The position numbers and the translations under genes were made by a program. The notes beneath the pieces are model-generated. The model ran no database searches, had not been told where the DNA came from, and worked only from the letters and a program-made list of their open reading frames with translations. This document shows positions 33,238-41,587 of a DNA stretch of 64,000 nt, in pieces. Source of the DNA: Pseudomonas costantinii (GTDB lineage: Bacteria > Pseudomonadota > Gammaproteobacteria > Pseudomonadales > Pseudomonadaceae); the NCBI RefSeq assembly GCF_001870435.1, contig NZ_MDDR01000028.1, positions 62,001 through 126,000 of the forward strand, read 5' to 3'. Every line of letters begins with the position of its first letter. The stretch's first letter is position 1.

Positions 33238-33708
33238 TTGGCAGTCAGTAATCTGGATATGCACGCGTTATTCGTGCTGGGTGATTTGCGCGCAAAGTTG
33301 GTCAAACAGTTTCAATCCCGTTTCGTCTACATCACTGAGCAGACGCCGGAAGGCATCTACATCGCCGAAATCGATACCGAGGCAGCGATGGTTGTGGATG
33401 ACAAACCGCGCCTGGAACTTAAGGTAGGCGACCATTTTCGCGCGGCCGTATTGCCTAGTCGCGAAGGCGGCAAGTTCGAGCTGAAATTCCGCGATATCAA
33501 GTTGACGGTGTATGGCTTGGGCGATTACGCCTTTGTTTCCTCGGCCGAAGGCCAGGGCATTGTGTTCAAGGAAGGCCATAGCGTGATGCTGGTGTTTGCC
33601 GCCGTTGAGCAATTGCAGGAAGGCCTGACTAAAACCCTCAAAGCCGTGACCGGCAAGGCCGCCAAGTGGCGCAAGGGTGAACTGGTCACCTTCAAGGCCA
33701 GCGAGTAA
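33238..33708 (+). CDS. Conserved-looking protein of unknown function
   Basis: The 156-residue protein has a beta-rich middle part (RFVYITEQTPEGIYIAEIDTEAAMVVDDKPRLELKVGDHFRAAVLP ... FELKFRDIKLTVYGLGDY) and a lysine-rich helix at the C terminus (QLQEGLTKTLKAVTGKAAKWRKGE). It has no signal peptide. The start is uncertain: TTG 33238 has GGGGG eight bases upstream, while ATG 33259 has no good ribosome site. The reading frame has the clear third-position GC bias of a true gene. I do not recognise the family. Confidence 0.6.
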   Translation: MAVSNLDMHALFVLGDLRAKLVKQFQSRFVYITEQTPEGIYIAEIDTEAAMVVDDKPRLELKVGDHFRAAVLPSREGGKFELKFRDIKLTVYGLGDYAFVSSAEGQGIVFKEGHSVMLVFAAVEQLQEGLTKTLKAVTGKAAKWRKGELVTFKASE

Positions 33709-33841
33709 TTCATAAACGAGCTGTGCATTTTTCCTCTCCCGGAACCTCTACTACAGTTGAGTTGACTTAACTATTCAGAGGCTTCGCGCATAAGCAGCAA
33801 AGCCACCCGCTATTTGCTGCGAAAACGCGAGGTGCAAAGGC

Positions 33842-34858
33842 ATGAGAGGATTGAAATTGCTGGTTGCTGCGTCCCTGACGACCTTGGGATTGTCGGTGGC
33901 CTCATTGCCGATATCGGCCGCCCAGGCACCGGTGCATTTCGCCGACCTGAACTGGGAAAGTGGCAGTCTGATCACCGAAGTACTGCGCTTTATCGTCGAA
34001 AAGGGCTACGGCCTGCCCACCGACACCTTGCCCGGTACCACCATTACCCTGGAAACCGCACTGGCGAAAAATGATATCCAGGTGATCGGCGAAGAATGGG
34101 CCGGCCGTAGTCCGGTATGGATCAAGGCCGAGGCCGAAGGCAAAGTGCTGGGCCTGGGTGATACGGTCAAGGGCGCCACCGAAGGCTGGTGGGTGCCGGA
34201 ATATGTGGTCAAGGGTGACCCCGCCAAAGGCCTCCAGCCACTGGCTCCGGACCTTAAGCGTGTGCAGGACCTGGCGCGCTACAAGGACGTGTTCAAGGAC
34301 CCCGAGTCCCCCGGCAAAGGGCGCTTTCTCAACAGCCCGATCGGTTGGACCTCCGAAGTGGTCAACGCACAGAAGCTCAAGGCTTATGGCCTGGACGACA
34401 GTTACGTGAACTTTCGCAGCGGTTCGGGTGCGGCGCTGGATGCCGAGATCGCCTCGTCGATCCGTCGGGGCAAGCCTGTGTTGTTCTATTACTGGTCGCC
34501 GACGCCCTTGATGGGGCGTTACAAATTGATCCAGCTTGAGGAGCCGGCGTTTGACGCCGATGCCTGGAAGACGCTGACCGATGCGGATAATCCTAATCCA
34601 CGTCCGACTCGCTCGTTGGCGTCCAAATTGAGCATTGGTGTGTCGACGCCGTTCCAGCAGGAACATCCGCAGATTGCCGAGTTTTTTACCAAGGTCCAAT
34701 TCCCCATTGAGCCGCTGAATAAAGCGTTGGCGGCGATGAGTGAGAACCACACACCGCCACGGGATGTGGCTCAGGCGTTTTTGAAGGAACATCCTGAGGT
34801 GTGGAGGACGTGGTTGACGGAGGATGTGGCGCAGAAGGTTGAGGCGAGCCTCAAGTAG
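33842..34858 (+). CDS. Glycine betaine/choline-type ABC transporter substrate-binding protein (OpuAC family), orphan
   Basis: This 338-residue secreted protein has a signal peptide (residues 1-27, ending ISAAQA). The OpuAC fold is marked by VHFADLNWESGSLITEVLRFIVEKGYG, EEWAGRSPVWIKAEAEGKV, GWWVPEYVVKGD, LNSPIGWTSEVVNAQKL and PVLFYYWSPTPLMGRYKL. The tryptophan-rich segments fit a cage for a quaternary ammonium group, so betaine or choline binding is likely. No permease or ATPase gene is adjacent, so it must pair with a transporter elsewhere. Its leader holds an 8-bp-stem hairpin (GCAGCAAA / TTTGCTGC, 33794-33820). GAGG and AAAGG lie before ATG 33842. Confidence 0.85.
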   Translation: MRGLKLLVAASLTTLGLSVASLPISAAQAPVHFADLNWESGSLITEVLRFIVEKGYGLPTDTLPGTTITLETALAKNDIQVIGEEWAGRSPVWIKAEAEGKVLGLGDTVKGATEGWWVPEYVVKGDPAKGLQPLAPDLKRVQDLARYKDVFKDPESPGKGRFLNSPIGWTSEVVNAQKLKAYGLDDSYVNFRSGSGAALDAEIASSIRRGKPVLFYYWSPTPLMGRYKLIQLEEPAFDADAWKTLTDADNPNPRPTRSLASKLSIGVSTPFQQEHPQIAEFFTKVQFPIEPLNKALAAMSENHTPPRDVAQAFLKEHPEVWRTWLTEDVAQKVEASLK

Positions 34859-34888
34859 CCGAAGTTCTTTCAATTGAGTGGAGATCCC

Positions 34889-34924
34889 AATGTGGGAGCG
34901 AGCAAGCCCGCTCCCACATTTTTG
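34889..34924. terminator. REP-type hairpin acting as a terminator
   Basis: AATGTGGGAGCG and CGCTCCCACATT form a perfect 12-bp stem followed by thymines. It lies between the convergent binding-protein and TonB-receptor genes. It belongs to the same tgtgggag repeat family as 29263-29330. Confidence 0.75.
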
Positions 34925-34938
34925 ATTGCATCCCAGGT

Positions 34939-37065
34939 TTAGAACCGGGTCTGTACCGCCAACTCAAACGTCCGCGGCGACCCCAAATAATACGCTGGCG
35001 ACACATGCGCAAACTCGGCATACACCTCATTCGTCAGGTTACGCACCCGGCCCGTCACCGAAGTGTGTGAGTCCACCTTATAGCGCAGGAACGTCCCGAA
35101 TAACGTGTAGGCCGGCACCGTCATCGTATTGGCATTGTCCGCATACACCTGCGCCACGTACCGCGCATCCACACCGCCTTGCCAATCCTCGGCAAAATCA
35201 TAAGTCAGCCAGAGATTACCCACGCGCTTGGGCACGTTGGTGGGTGTATTACCCTTGCGCGAGACCACGGCGCCGCTGGCAATTTTCTCGTTGAAGTCGT
35301 CGTACTCCGCATCTACCCAGGCGAAGTTGCCCTCGGCCAGCAACTTGGGAGTGATGCGCAATGAGCTGGCCAACTCGATGCCTTTGGAGGACTGTGCGCC
35401 CACCGGAATGCTGTTGTTCGGGTCCAGCGGGTCGGTAACGGCAAAGTCTTTGCGTTCGATCTTATAGGCGGCGACGGTGGCCGAACCGCGACCGTCCAGG
35501 TAGTCGAACTTGCTGCCCACTTCCCACTGTTTGCCGGTCGATACATCGAACACTTGAGTCGTAGTTGATGGTTGCTCGGCGGCGGTGCTGTATTGCACAT
35601 ACACATTGGCTGACGGGATGAACTGGTAGGTCAGGCCCACGCGACCGGTCACCGGCTCCCAACTGCGTTTGAAGTGCCGGGGGTTGCTGGCCGTCACGGT
35701 GCTATGGTTGGTTACATCCAGGTCGATGGCGTCGTAACGCAGACCGGTGAGCAGTGACAATTTGTCGGTCAGGCCCAGGCGGTTTTCTACAAATAACGCC
35801 TTGGTGGTGACCTCGTTGGTCTTGTCCTTGATGAGGTCAGGTTTGGTACCCGGGATGTCATAGAAATGCCCTGGGTCGTAGTTGTTCGGGTTTACCGTGC
35901 TGTTGCCCGCCACTCTGAACGGGCTGCTGGTGGTGCTGTTGACCTTGTACTCAAAGCCGCCAGACCAAGTGGTTGAGAGACCGAAGAAGCTATCGTCATG
36001 GCGCAGCTCGAACTGGTTGCCGTGCTGTTCACCCTGATGGCGCACTTGATAGGCGGTCGAGCGGTTCACCGCGCTGTTGTCGGCGTTGTACTGGTAGGTT
36101 TCCAGGTTGCGGTAATCGCGTTGGCTGTCCAGGTGATACAAGGTGTTTTTCAGCGTGGTGCTGTCATTGATCCGGTAGTCGATGATCGAGCGCGCCCAGA
36201 GCGTACGTTGCTCGTAACGGCCATCGGCGACGTTGTAGTTGTTGAACCGGTTATGTTTGTCGATCTTCAACTCTCCAGCTTTGGGGTTGAGTACCGGCGT
36301 CCCCCAGTAGGGGCTGTCTTCATGCTCGTCCTGGTATTCCAGTGCCAGGGTGTGGGACAGGCTGGGCGTCAAGTCGCTGAGCAGGGAAAACGCCACGCTC
36401 CAGGCATCACGCTGGTCGCGGTCGATGTAGCTATGGTTAGTGTTGCGGCTGACATCCAGGCGCGCGTAATGCTGCACCTCGGCACCCGGTTCGGTCAGGG
36501 CGTGGTTCAGGCCAAAGGCCATACCGGCGGTGTCGTAGCTGCCATAGGTCAGTTGGCCCTCAGCGGCTTGTTCCTCACGGGTCGCAAGCTTGGTCACGTA
36601 GTTCAGCGAACCGCCCACGGAGCCTGCACCGTTGATCAGGGAGGAGGGGCCGCCGACCAGTTCGACACGGTCATAGATCCACGCATCCACCGGCCGGGCC
36701 AAGCCGGTGGCGACGTTGATTCCGTTGAACATCTGTGTGATTTGGCTGCTGGTAAATCCACGGTAGGACACAAAACCGCCAAACCCTGGCGGCGCGCTGG
36801 CGTTGACGCCGGGCAAGGTGTTAGCCGCATCACGGAAGGTCTTGGCGCCATGGCGCTCTATGTCATTGCGATTGGCGATGGCTACCGACGCCGGAGTCTC
36901 GCGCACGCTCAGTCCGAGCCGTGAAGCCATGCCGCTGGATTGATCCAGGGCCAGGCCGGGCTCAGCGGTTTGTTCGCCATCAATGGTGGTCGGGGCCAAC
37001 TCGAGCGCCCAGCCGCAGACAGGCAGGCAGCCGAACAGGCCTGCCAACAGGGGTAAATGTTTCAT
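34939..37065 (-). CDS. TonB-dependent outer-membrane receptor, siderophore-receptor type
   Basis: This 708-residue outer-membrane protein starts with a signal peptide (residues 1-20) and a plug domain (SVRETPASVAIANRNDIERHGAKTFRDAANTLPGVNASAPPGFGGFVSYRGF, about 45-95; GPSSLINGAGSVGGSLNYVTK). A 22-strand barrel ends in the terminal aromatic FELAVQTRF. It lacks the extra N-terminal STN signalling domain, so it does not itself signal to an anti-sigma factor. I start at MKHLPLL; the frame from 37098 adds eleven residues. A DUF2946 protein gene lies just upstream in the same direction, a pairing seen near metal-uptake receptors. The ligand may be a siderophore or other metal chelate. Confidence 0.88.
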   Translation of the reverse strand: MKHLPLLAGLFGCLPVCGWALELAPTTIDGEQTAEPGLALDQSSGMASRLGLSVRETPASVAIANRNDIERHGAKTFRDAANTLPGVNASAPPGFGGFVSYRGFTSSQITQMFNGINVATGLARPVDAWIYDRVELVGGPSSLINGAGSVGGSLNYVTKLATREEQAAEGQLTYGSYDTAGMAFGLNHALTEPGAEVQHYARLDVSRNTNHSYIDRDQRDAWSVAFSLLSDLTPSLSHTLALEYQDEHEDSPYWGTPVLNPKAGELKIDKHNRFNNYNVADGRYEQRTLWARSIIDYRINDSTTLKNTLYHLDSQRDYRNLETYQYNADNSAVNRSTAYQVRHQGEQHGNQFELRHDDSFFGLSTTWSGGFEYKVNSTTSSPFRVAGNSTVNPNNYDPGHFYDIPGTKPDLIKDKTNEVTTKALFVENRLGLTDKLSLLTGLRYDAIDLDVTNHSTVTASNPRHFKRSWEPVTGRVGLTYQFIPSANVYVQYSTAAEQPSTTTQVFDVSTGKQWEVGSKFDYLDGRGSATVAAYKIERKDFAVTDPLDPNNSIPVGAQSSKGIELASSLRITPKLLAEGNFAWVDAEYDDFNEKIASGAVVSRKGNTPTNVPKRVGNLWLTYDFAEDWQGGVDARYVAQVYADNANTMTVPAYTLFGTFLRYKVDSHTSVTGRVRNLTNEVYAEFAHVSPAYYLGSPRTFELAVQTRF

Positions 37066-37159
37066 GGTTGAATCCTGAAAAACTTGGCTTGAAAACAACG
37101 CACAGCCGTCCGTATTCCCCGATGGGAGCGGTGGTGGTGCAGATCAGAAAGCGAAGGGA

Positions 37160-37549
37160 TCAGGCGAAAGCGGGAGGCGCACGCGGGTGGGCCGTGGGCC
37201 AGGTGAAGCGGGCAGGGATGTCAGCGGCGATAACCACAGCCGGAGGCGGCGCGTGGGGTTGTGGCAAAACCGCCACATTCAGGCTGGTGTTGAGTGCCGG
37301 GCCCATGCCACCGGTTGAGCACAACGGGCAACCGAACGCCTTGGACAGCGTCGGCAGGTTCTCATCCGTGGAGTTGTTCTGCGTGGGTGCCTGGGTACGC
37401 GGGTCCACCGTACAAAACTGACCGCCGATGCCGTTGAGCTGCATCCCCAGCATCTGTCCATGACCAATACTGCACGCGAACACATTGAACAGGACGCAGC
37501 AGTAGAGCATCCAGGCAATGAGCGAGCGGTCGGCACGGGCGATTTTCAT
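37160..37549 (-). CDS. DUF2946-type small membrane/exported protein
   Basis: The 129-residue protein has an N-terminal hydrophobic segment (residues ~8-28, LIAWMLYCCVLFNVFACSIGH) with positive charges before it. The exported tail holds the paired cysteines in FGCPLCSTGG and an alanine/proline-rich end. This matches the general pattern of DUF2946 proteins, often found beside TonB receptors and copper genes. Start MKIARADRSL is preferred over the frame from 37570. It is 94 bases upstream of the receptor gene and probably shares its transcript. Its biochemical role is unknown; metal handling is an inference. Confidence 0.7.
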   Translation of the reverse strand: MKIARADRSLIAWMLYCCVLFNVFACSIGHGQMLGMQLNGIGGQFCTVDPRTQAPTQNNSTDENLPTLSKAFGCPLCSTGGMGPALNTSLNVAVLPQPHAPPPAVVIAADIPARFTWPTAHPRAPPAFA

Positions 37550-37642
37550 GGGGCGGCACTTTACCATCACCCGCCGACGAAATGCCTACAAAAAATCTCA
37601 GGGCGACTATGCTCATGCGCACATTTTCAGGGAGCGCCCGTC

Positions 37643-38080
37643 ATGAGCTTTGTCATCGCGCGATGGATCGTCGGGGTTTTTACCTGCATCAGCATGGTGC
37701 ACTTGTATTGGGCCGCCGGCGGCAAACTGGGCAGTCTTGCGGCTATTCCCCAATTACCCGGCGAGTTTGCCCGTGGACCAAGGCCGGCGTTTAAACCTTC
37801 GGCGCTGGGCACGTTCCTGGTGGCGATGGGGTTGGTGGCGATTGCGTTGCTCGTCTGCCTGCGTGCCGGGCTGTACTTTTCGCCAGTGTCCCATGGGGCG
37901 CTGCAATGGGGAATCAGCGCGATTGCCGTGGTGATGTTTGCCAGGGCGATTGGGGATTCGGAACTGGTGGGGTTTTTCAAGAAGGTCGGTGGGTCCAGGT
38001 TTGCGCGGTTGGATACGTATTTTTATTCGCCGTTGTGTTTGGTGCTGGGGGTGGGGTTGTTGGTGGTGGCGTGGGGGTGA
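37643..38080 (+). CDS. DUF3995-type integral membrane protein
   Basis: The 145-residue protein has four membrane helices (about residues 5-25, 53-75, 83-103 and 120-143) and the family-like opening FTCISMVHLYWAAGGKLGS. I start at ATG 37643, with CAGGGAG about nine bases upstream; the frame at 37460 runs antisense through the DUF2946 gene. It is divergent from the TonB receptor pair. No function is known for the family. Confidence 0.75.
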   Translation: MSFVIARWIVGVFTCISMVHLYWAAGGKLGSLAAIPQLPGEFARGPRPAFKPSALGTFLVAMGLVAIALLVCLRAGLYFSPVSHGALQWGISAIAVVMFARAIGDSELVGFFKKVGGSRFARLDTYFYSPLCLVLGVGLLVVAWG

Positions 38081-38103
38081 GAGGTTTAAGGCCCGATCGC
38101 TCA

Positions 38104-38340
38104 TCAGTCCGGGCAGTCAGGTTGAATGAAGTATAAGTTGGACATGGAGCCGGGGATTTTCTTGGCCTTTCCCTGTTTCAGATACTCATTGAAGTCATGT
38201 TCCAGAAATTCTTTGTTGGTGTATTTTTTGTATTTACGCGGCAGCTCACATGCATACATGTATAGCCGCCAAAAAAAGACTCTCAGCAATCCCAAAGCCA
38301 ATCTGCGCCCGGCGTTGAACGTCACTGACCTGGCGAACAA
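38104..38340 (-). CDS. Possible small protein of unknown function
   Basis: The frame encodes up to 78 residues and is low in GC compared with its neighbours. Its second half (ELPRKYKKYTNKEFLEHDFNEYLKQGKAKKIPG) reads as a plausible charged helical protein. The start is unclear: the longest frame begins at TTG 38340 with no good ribosome site, and a GTG at 38325 is no better. It may be a remnant or a recently acquired gene. No family is recognised. Confidence 0.35.
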   Translation of the reverse strand: MFARSVTFNAGRRLALGLLRVFFWRLYMYACELPRKYKKYTNKEFLEHDFNEYLKQGKAKKIPGSMSNLYFIQPDCPD

Positions 38341-38519
38341 GGAATAGATGGCGTCCTGCTATTCCTGCTCGTGGTGCTGGTATGGCTCACAGCGCACCGT
38401 GCAGGCGAGTGCGGCCTATCAGTGGTGAAATCTCGCCGATAAGGCAATTTAATGGCCCCTTTGTAACAAAATTCTCGCCAGAATCACTTTTATTTTCAGG
38501 TGGTTAGGTGAGGAAGCAA

Positions 38520-38849
38520 ATGCGCACTGTTGGAATCATGCTGATCGCCTGCTCCCTGGCCGGCGGCGCGGTTACCGTGCAGGCACGGGAGTTGCGCGAA
38601 GGTGACAAGTACATGTGCAGTTGGGGTGCTGGCACTGCCGCCCGAGCGCAGGAACTCAAGCTGTCGGGCGTGTCGTTATATGCCGCGCGGCAGAAGATCC
38701 AGACCATCAAGTTCAGCAAGTCGTGGATGCGCATGATGGCCATGGGCATTACCGAACAGACTTATGACAGCCGCTCACGGCTTAAACCCGAGGCGATTCG
38801 CCAGGGCTTTTATCAGGATTGCCTGCGCTACAAGGTGGCGCGTAAGTAA
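38520..38849 (+). CDS. Small secreted protein of unknown function
   Basis: The 109-residue protein has a signal peptide (residues 1-22, cleaved after VQA) and a basic mature part with two cysteines (YMCSWGAG and QDCLRYK) that could form one disulphide. GAGGAA stands five bases before ATG 38520; a GTG twelve bases earlier shares the frame but overlaps that site. It stands alone between an AT-rich gap and a fumarylacetoacetase-family gene. No family is recognised. Confidence 0.65.
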   Translation: MRTVGIMLIACSLAGGAVTVQARELREGDKYMCSWGAGTAARAQELKLSGVSLYAARQKIQTIKFSKSWMRMMAMGITEQTYDSRSRLKPEAIRQGFYQDCLRYKVARK

Positions 38850-38956
38850 CTCGCGAGCGCTTTGCACCGGCCAGTGCAAAATCTGCGTAAGCCCGTCCAA
38901 CTTTGCCCAGGTGCGCCTCGCCATACTGGCGCCAGGCAAACCAAGAGGCACAGGCC

Positions 38957-39652
38957 ATGACTGATTACGTATTCACCCCCGCGCAAACGCCATCCCTTGC
39001 CGTACAGGGCAGCGACGCGCGGTTTCCGCTACGCCGCGTATTCTGCGTGGGCCGCAACTACAGTGAACATGCCCGGGAAATGGGGCATGACCCGGACCGC
39101 GAGCCGCCATTTTTCTTTATGAAACCGGCGGATGCGGTGGTGCCGGCCAAAGGCGTGATCGCGTATCCGCCGCTGACCGCCGACCTGCACCATGAAGTGG
39201 AACTGGTGGTGGCCATCGGCAAGGGTGGGGTGGATATCACCCCCGAAGAGGCGTTTTCCCACGTATGGGGTTACGGAGTCGGCATCGACCTTACTCGCCG
39301 CGACCTGCAAGCCCAGGCGAAAAAGCTCTCTCGTCCGTGGGAATGGGCCAAGGCCTTTGATGAATCGGCGCCGAGTACCGCGTTACAACCAGTGAGCGCG
39401 GTCGGGCACCCGTCCACCGGGACAATCTGGCTGAAGGTCAATGGTGAACAGCGCCAGATCGGGGATCTGGCCGACCAGATCTGGTCCGTCAGCGAAGTGA
39501 TCAGTCATGCCTCAAAATCCGTCGCGCTCAAGGCCGGCGACCTGATTTTCACCGGTACTCCCGCAGGCGTCGGTGCGTTGCAGCCGGGGGATGTGGTCAC
39601 CGCCGGTATCGACGGTGTGGGCGAGTTGAGTTTCACTCTCGGCCAGGGTTGA
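38957..39652 (+). CDS. Fumarylacetoacetate hydrolase-family enzyme, fumarylpyruvate hydrolase-like
   Basis: The 231-residue protein is a single FAA_hydrolase domain with the metal-site pattern HHEVELVVAIGKGG and VGIDLTRRDLQAQAKK. It also has the start RVFCVGRNYSEHAREMGHDPDREPPFFFMKPADAVV and the closing FTGTPAGVGALQPGD. Relatives such as NagK hydrolyse fumarylpyruvate or maleylpyruvate at the end of gentisate-type pathways. No other ring-cleavage gene lies nearby. I chose ATG 38957, preceded by AGAGG. The AraC-type regulator gene downstream is in the same direction and could control it. Confidence 0.82.
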   Translation: MTDYVFTPAQTPSLAVQGSDARFPLRRVFCVGRNYSEHAREMGHDPDREPPFFFMKPADAVVPAKGVIAYPPLTADLHHEVELVVAIGKGGVDITPEEAFSHVWGYGVGIDLTRRDLQAQAKKLSRPWEWAKAFDESAPSTALQPVSAVGHPSTGTIWLKVNGEQRQIGDLADQIWSVSEVISHASKSVALKAGDLIFTGTPAGVGALQPGDVVTAGIDGVGELSFTLGQG

Positions 39653-39688
39653 GGCTAAAGTGGTGCCCAGGCCACCCGAGAGATAGTT

Positions 39689-40597
39689 ATGCCAGGCACC
39701 CGCGTCACCACTTATGGCATGGAACAGCGCAGCGACCGCCCCGACTTCTATATCCGCGACAAACGCGGGCGGGCGGCGCTGACCAGTCCCCATCGGCATG
39801 AATACTTTCAGATCCAGATCAACTTAGGCGGCGACACCGTGCAGCATATCGGTGGTGCGGTGCGGCCGTTTCCACGTAAAGCCCTGGCGTTTATCCTGCC
39901 CCATCGCCTGCATGTGATTCCCCATCCCGAAGACGGCGAGTTCATGCTGATTAACTTCAGCCAAGCGTTCTTCCTGCCGCAACTGACGTGCGACCCGCTG
40001 GACCTGGAGGACATTCCCATCGGCCAGGCACCCGAGTTGTCGCCGTTTCGCTTTCAGGAACAGTTGGATTTCATCCTCGACGATGCGGCATTCGACGAAG
40101 TGAAAACCTGGCTCGCTCATATGCGTACCCTCGACGCCCATCGCACCTTCGGCGCCCGTGAGCGGCTAAAAGGCTACCTGTTTCAACTGATCGGCCTGGT
40201 CTGCGAACAGTACGCCGAACCGCTGCAGGCGCTTGCCGCCAACAATGCCACCCGGCGCGGGCGCAAGGATGCGCTGGCTCGCGTTCAGGGTTATATCCGC
40301 GAGCATCTGCACGAGCCGACCCTTAACCTTTCCGACACGGCCGCTGCTGCCTTCTTGTCGCCTAACTACCTCACCCACCTGCTGCGCAAGGAAACCGGCA
40401 AACCCTTCTCTCAATGGGTGCTGGATCGCCGTATGCAATTGGCGCGGACCTTGTTGCTCAACAGCGCGCAGATGATTGGGGTTATCGCCCAGCGCTGTGG
40501 GTTCACTGATGAAGCGTACTTTTCCCGCTGCTTTCGCAAGGCCCATGGCTTGGCGCCGGGGAAATTTCGTCGTCAGCAGCAAGAAAAGTCCCTGTAA
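39689..40597 (+). CDS. AraC-family transcriptional regulator
   Basis: The 302-residue protein has an N-terminal cupin-like sensing domain (RHEYFQIQINLGGDTVQHIGGAVR, about 35-60) and a C-terminal pair of helix-turn-helices (~200-300, with LSPNYLTHLLRKETGKPFSQWVLDRRMQLAR and IAQRCGFTDEAYFSRCFRKAHGLAPGKFRR). It begins 36 bases after the hydrolase gene, so the two are probably co-transcribed and may be linked in function. The effector is unknown. Confidence 0.88.
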   Translation: MPGTRVTTYGMEQRSDRPDFYIRDKRGRAALTSPHRHEYFQIQINLGGDTVQHIGGAVRPFPRKALAFILPHRLHVIPHPEDGEFMLINFSQAFFLPQLTCDPLDLEDIPIGQAPELSPFRFQEQLDFILDDAAFDEVKTWLAHMRTLDAHRTFGARERLKGYLFQLIGLVCEQYAEPLQALAANNATRRGRKDALARVQGYIREHLHEPTLNLSDTAAAAFLSPNYLTHLLRKETGKPFSQWVLDRRMQLARTLLLNSAQMIGVIAQRCGFTDEAYFSRCFRKAHGLAPGKFRRQQQEKSL

Positions 40598-40677
40598 TCT
40601 CTCGCTTTTTACAAATCCACGACAATGCATATGTTTCTATTTGCATACAATCGCGTGCTTCAACGGAGGAGGCGCCT

Positions 40678-41124
40678 ATGGAAATCGTTGTACGGCTGGC
40701 GACGCTTGTGGATATCGACACGTTGTTCGCCATTCGCACCTCTGTCGTGCAGAACCACTTGAGCCGTGAACAAATGACGGACCTTGGCATTACGCCACAG
40801 GTGCTGGCGGACAGCATCCGTGAAGCGCCGTGTGTGTGGATTGCCGAAGTGGATGGCCGCCCGGCTGCGTTTTCCATGGTCGACCTGGCCGAAGGCGAGG
40901 TGTTTGCGATGTTCGTGCAGCCTGCCTATGAAGGCCATGGTTTAGGTCGCCAGTTGATGGCGGTGGCTGAAGCGGCTTTGTTTGAATGCCATGACACGTT
41001 GTTCCTGATCACCGACGGGCGTGATGAAATCCGCGCCAACGGGTTTTACCAGCGACTGGGCTGGTCGGTGGTGGGGCGGGTCGATGGAGACGACGTTCGT
41101 TATGAGAAGAGCAGGGCGTCTTAG
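40678..41124 (+). CDS. GNAT-family acetyltransferase
   Basis: This 148-residue single-domain enzyme has the acetyl-CoA-binding motif A (VQPAYEGHGLGRQLMAVAEAALF, about 80-102) after a beta strand (VFAMFV) and ends with NGFYQRLGW. It should move an acetyl group from acetyl-CoA to an amine. GGAGG stands six bases before ATG 40678. The following small membrane gene starts four bases after its stop. The substrate is unknown. Confidence 0.85.
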   Translation: MEIVVRLATLVDIDTLFAIRTSVVQNHLSREQMTDLGITPQVLADSIREAPCVWIAEVDGRPAAFSMVDLAEGEVFAMFVQPAYEGHGLGRQLMAVAEAALFECHDTLFLITDGRDEIRANGFYQRLGWSVVGRVDGDDVRYEKSRAS

Positions 41125-41128
41125 TCCC

Positions 41129-41389
41129 ATGAACCCACCAGAACCCCCTGCGCCCAACAACTTCCGCTACTTTGCGATCGGGGTTCTGTGCGTCGCCGTG
41201 CTGCTCGGCATCTATTTTGTACGGCACAATGCCCAGGTCGATCAGGAGCGGGAAGAGGCCGCCGAGCGTCTGGCGCTTTGCCAACATATAGAGAGTGTTG
41301 CCCGCGCAGCCTTATCCACGAAGTTCGAATCTCCCGAATACTGTAAGCAACTAAGGAAGCGTTTTTCCGGAGCGGTTGCGCCGTTATAA
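41129..41389 (+). CDS. Small single-pass membrane protein of unknown function
   Basis: The 86-residue protein has a proline-rich N terminus, one membrane helix (residues ~13-32, YFAIGVLCVAVLLGIYFV) and a charged tail with two cysteines. I prefer ATG 41129, four bases after the acetyltransferase stop; in-frame ATGs at 41102 and earlier overlap that gene. AGGG lies about eleven bases upstream, which is weak. No family is recognised. Confidence 0.5.
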   Translation: MNPPEPPAPNNFRYFAIGVLCVAVLLGIYFVRHNAQVDQEREEAAERLALCQHIESVARAALSTKFESPEYCKQLRKRFSGAVAPL

Positions 41390-41391
41390 TT

Positions 41392-41548
41392 AATAACCAC
41401 ACTTTAATGGCGGGAATGCAGCGATGAAGTAGTGAGGTGTATAACGACGCGCGCACCAAAAAATGGCATTTATAATGCCGGCCACCTTAAAAAATGTGTG
41501 GTTATTGAATGACTTACAGCGATTTTAATCCGACGAAAGGATTAAAAT
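41392..41548. repeat. AT-rich intergenic stretch with nested inverted repeats
   Basis: AATAACCACAC (41392-41402) and GTGTGGTTATT (41496-41506) are perfect inverted repeats about 93 bases apart. Inside them is GGCATTtatAATGCC (41465-41479). Just beyond is the 10-bp hairpin ATTTTAATCC-gacgaaa-GGATTAAAAT (41522-41548). The stretch has low GC and no coding frame. It may be a transcript end for the genes upstream or a small mobile remnant. Confidence 0.6.
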
Positions 41549-41552
41549 AATC

Positions 41553-41581
41553 TTGTTACGGATTTTTACAATCGGTACTAT
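41553..41581 (+). promoter_or_regulatory. Sigma-70-type promoter
   Basis: TTGTTA (41553-41558) and TACTAT (41576-41581) are separated by exactly 17 bases. A hairpin and a strong terminator follow within 75 bases and no gene intervenes, so it should drive a short RNA. Confidence 0.5.
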
Positions 41582-41587
41582 AGCCGT

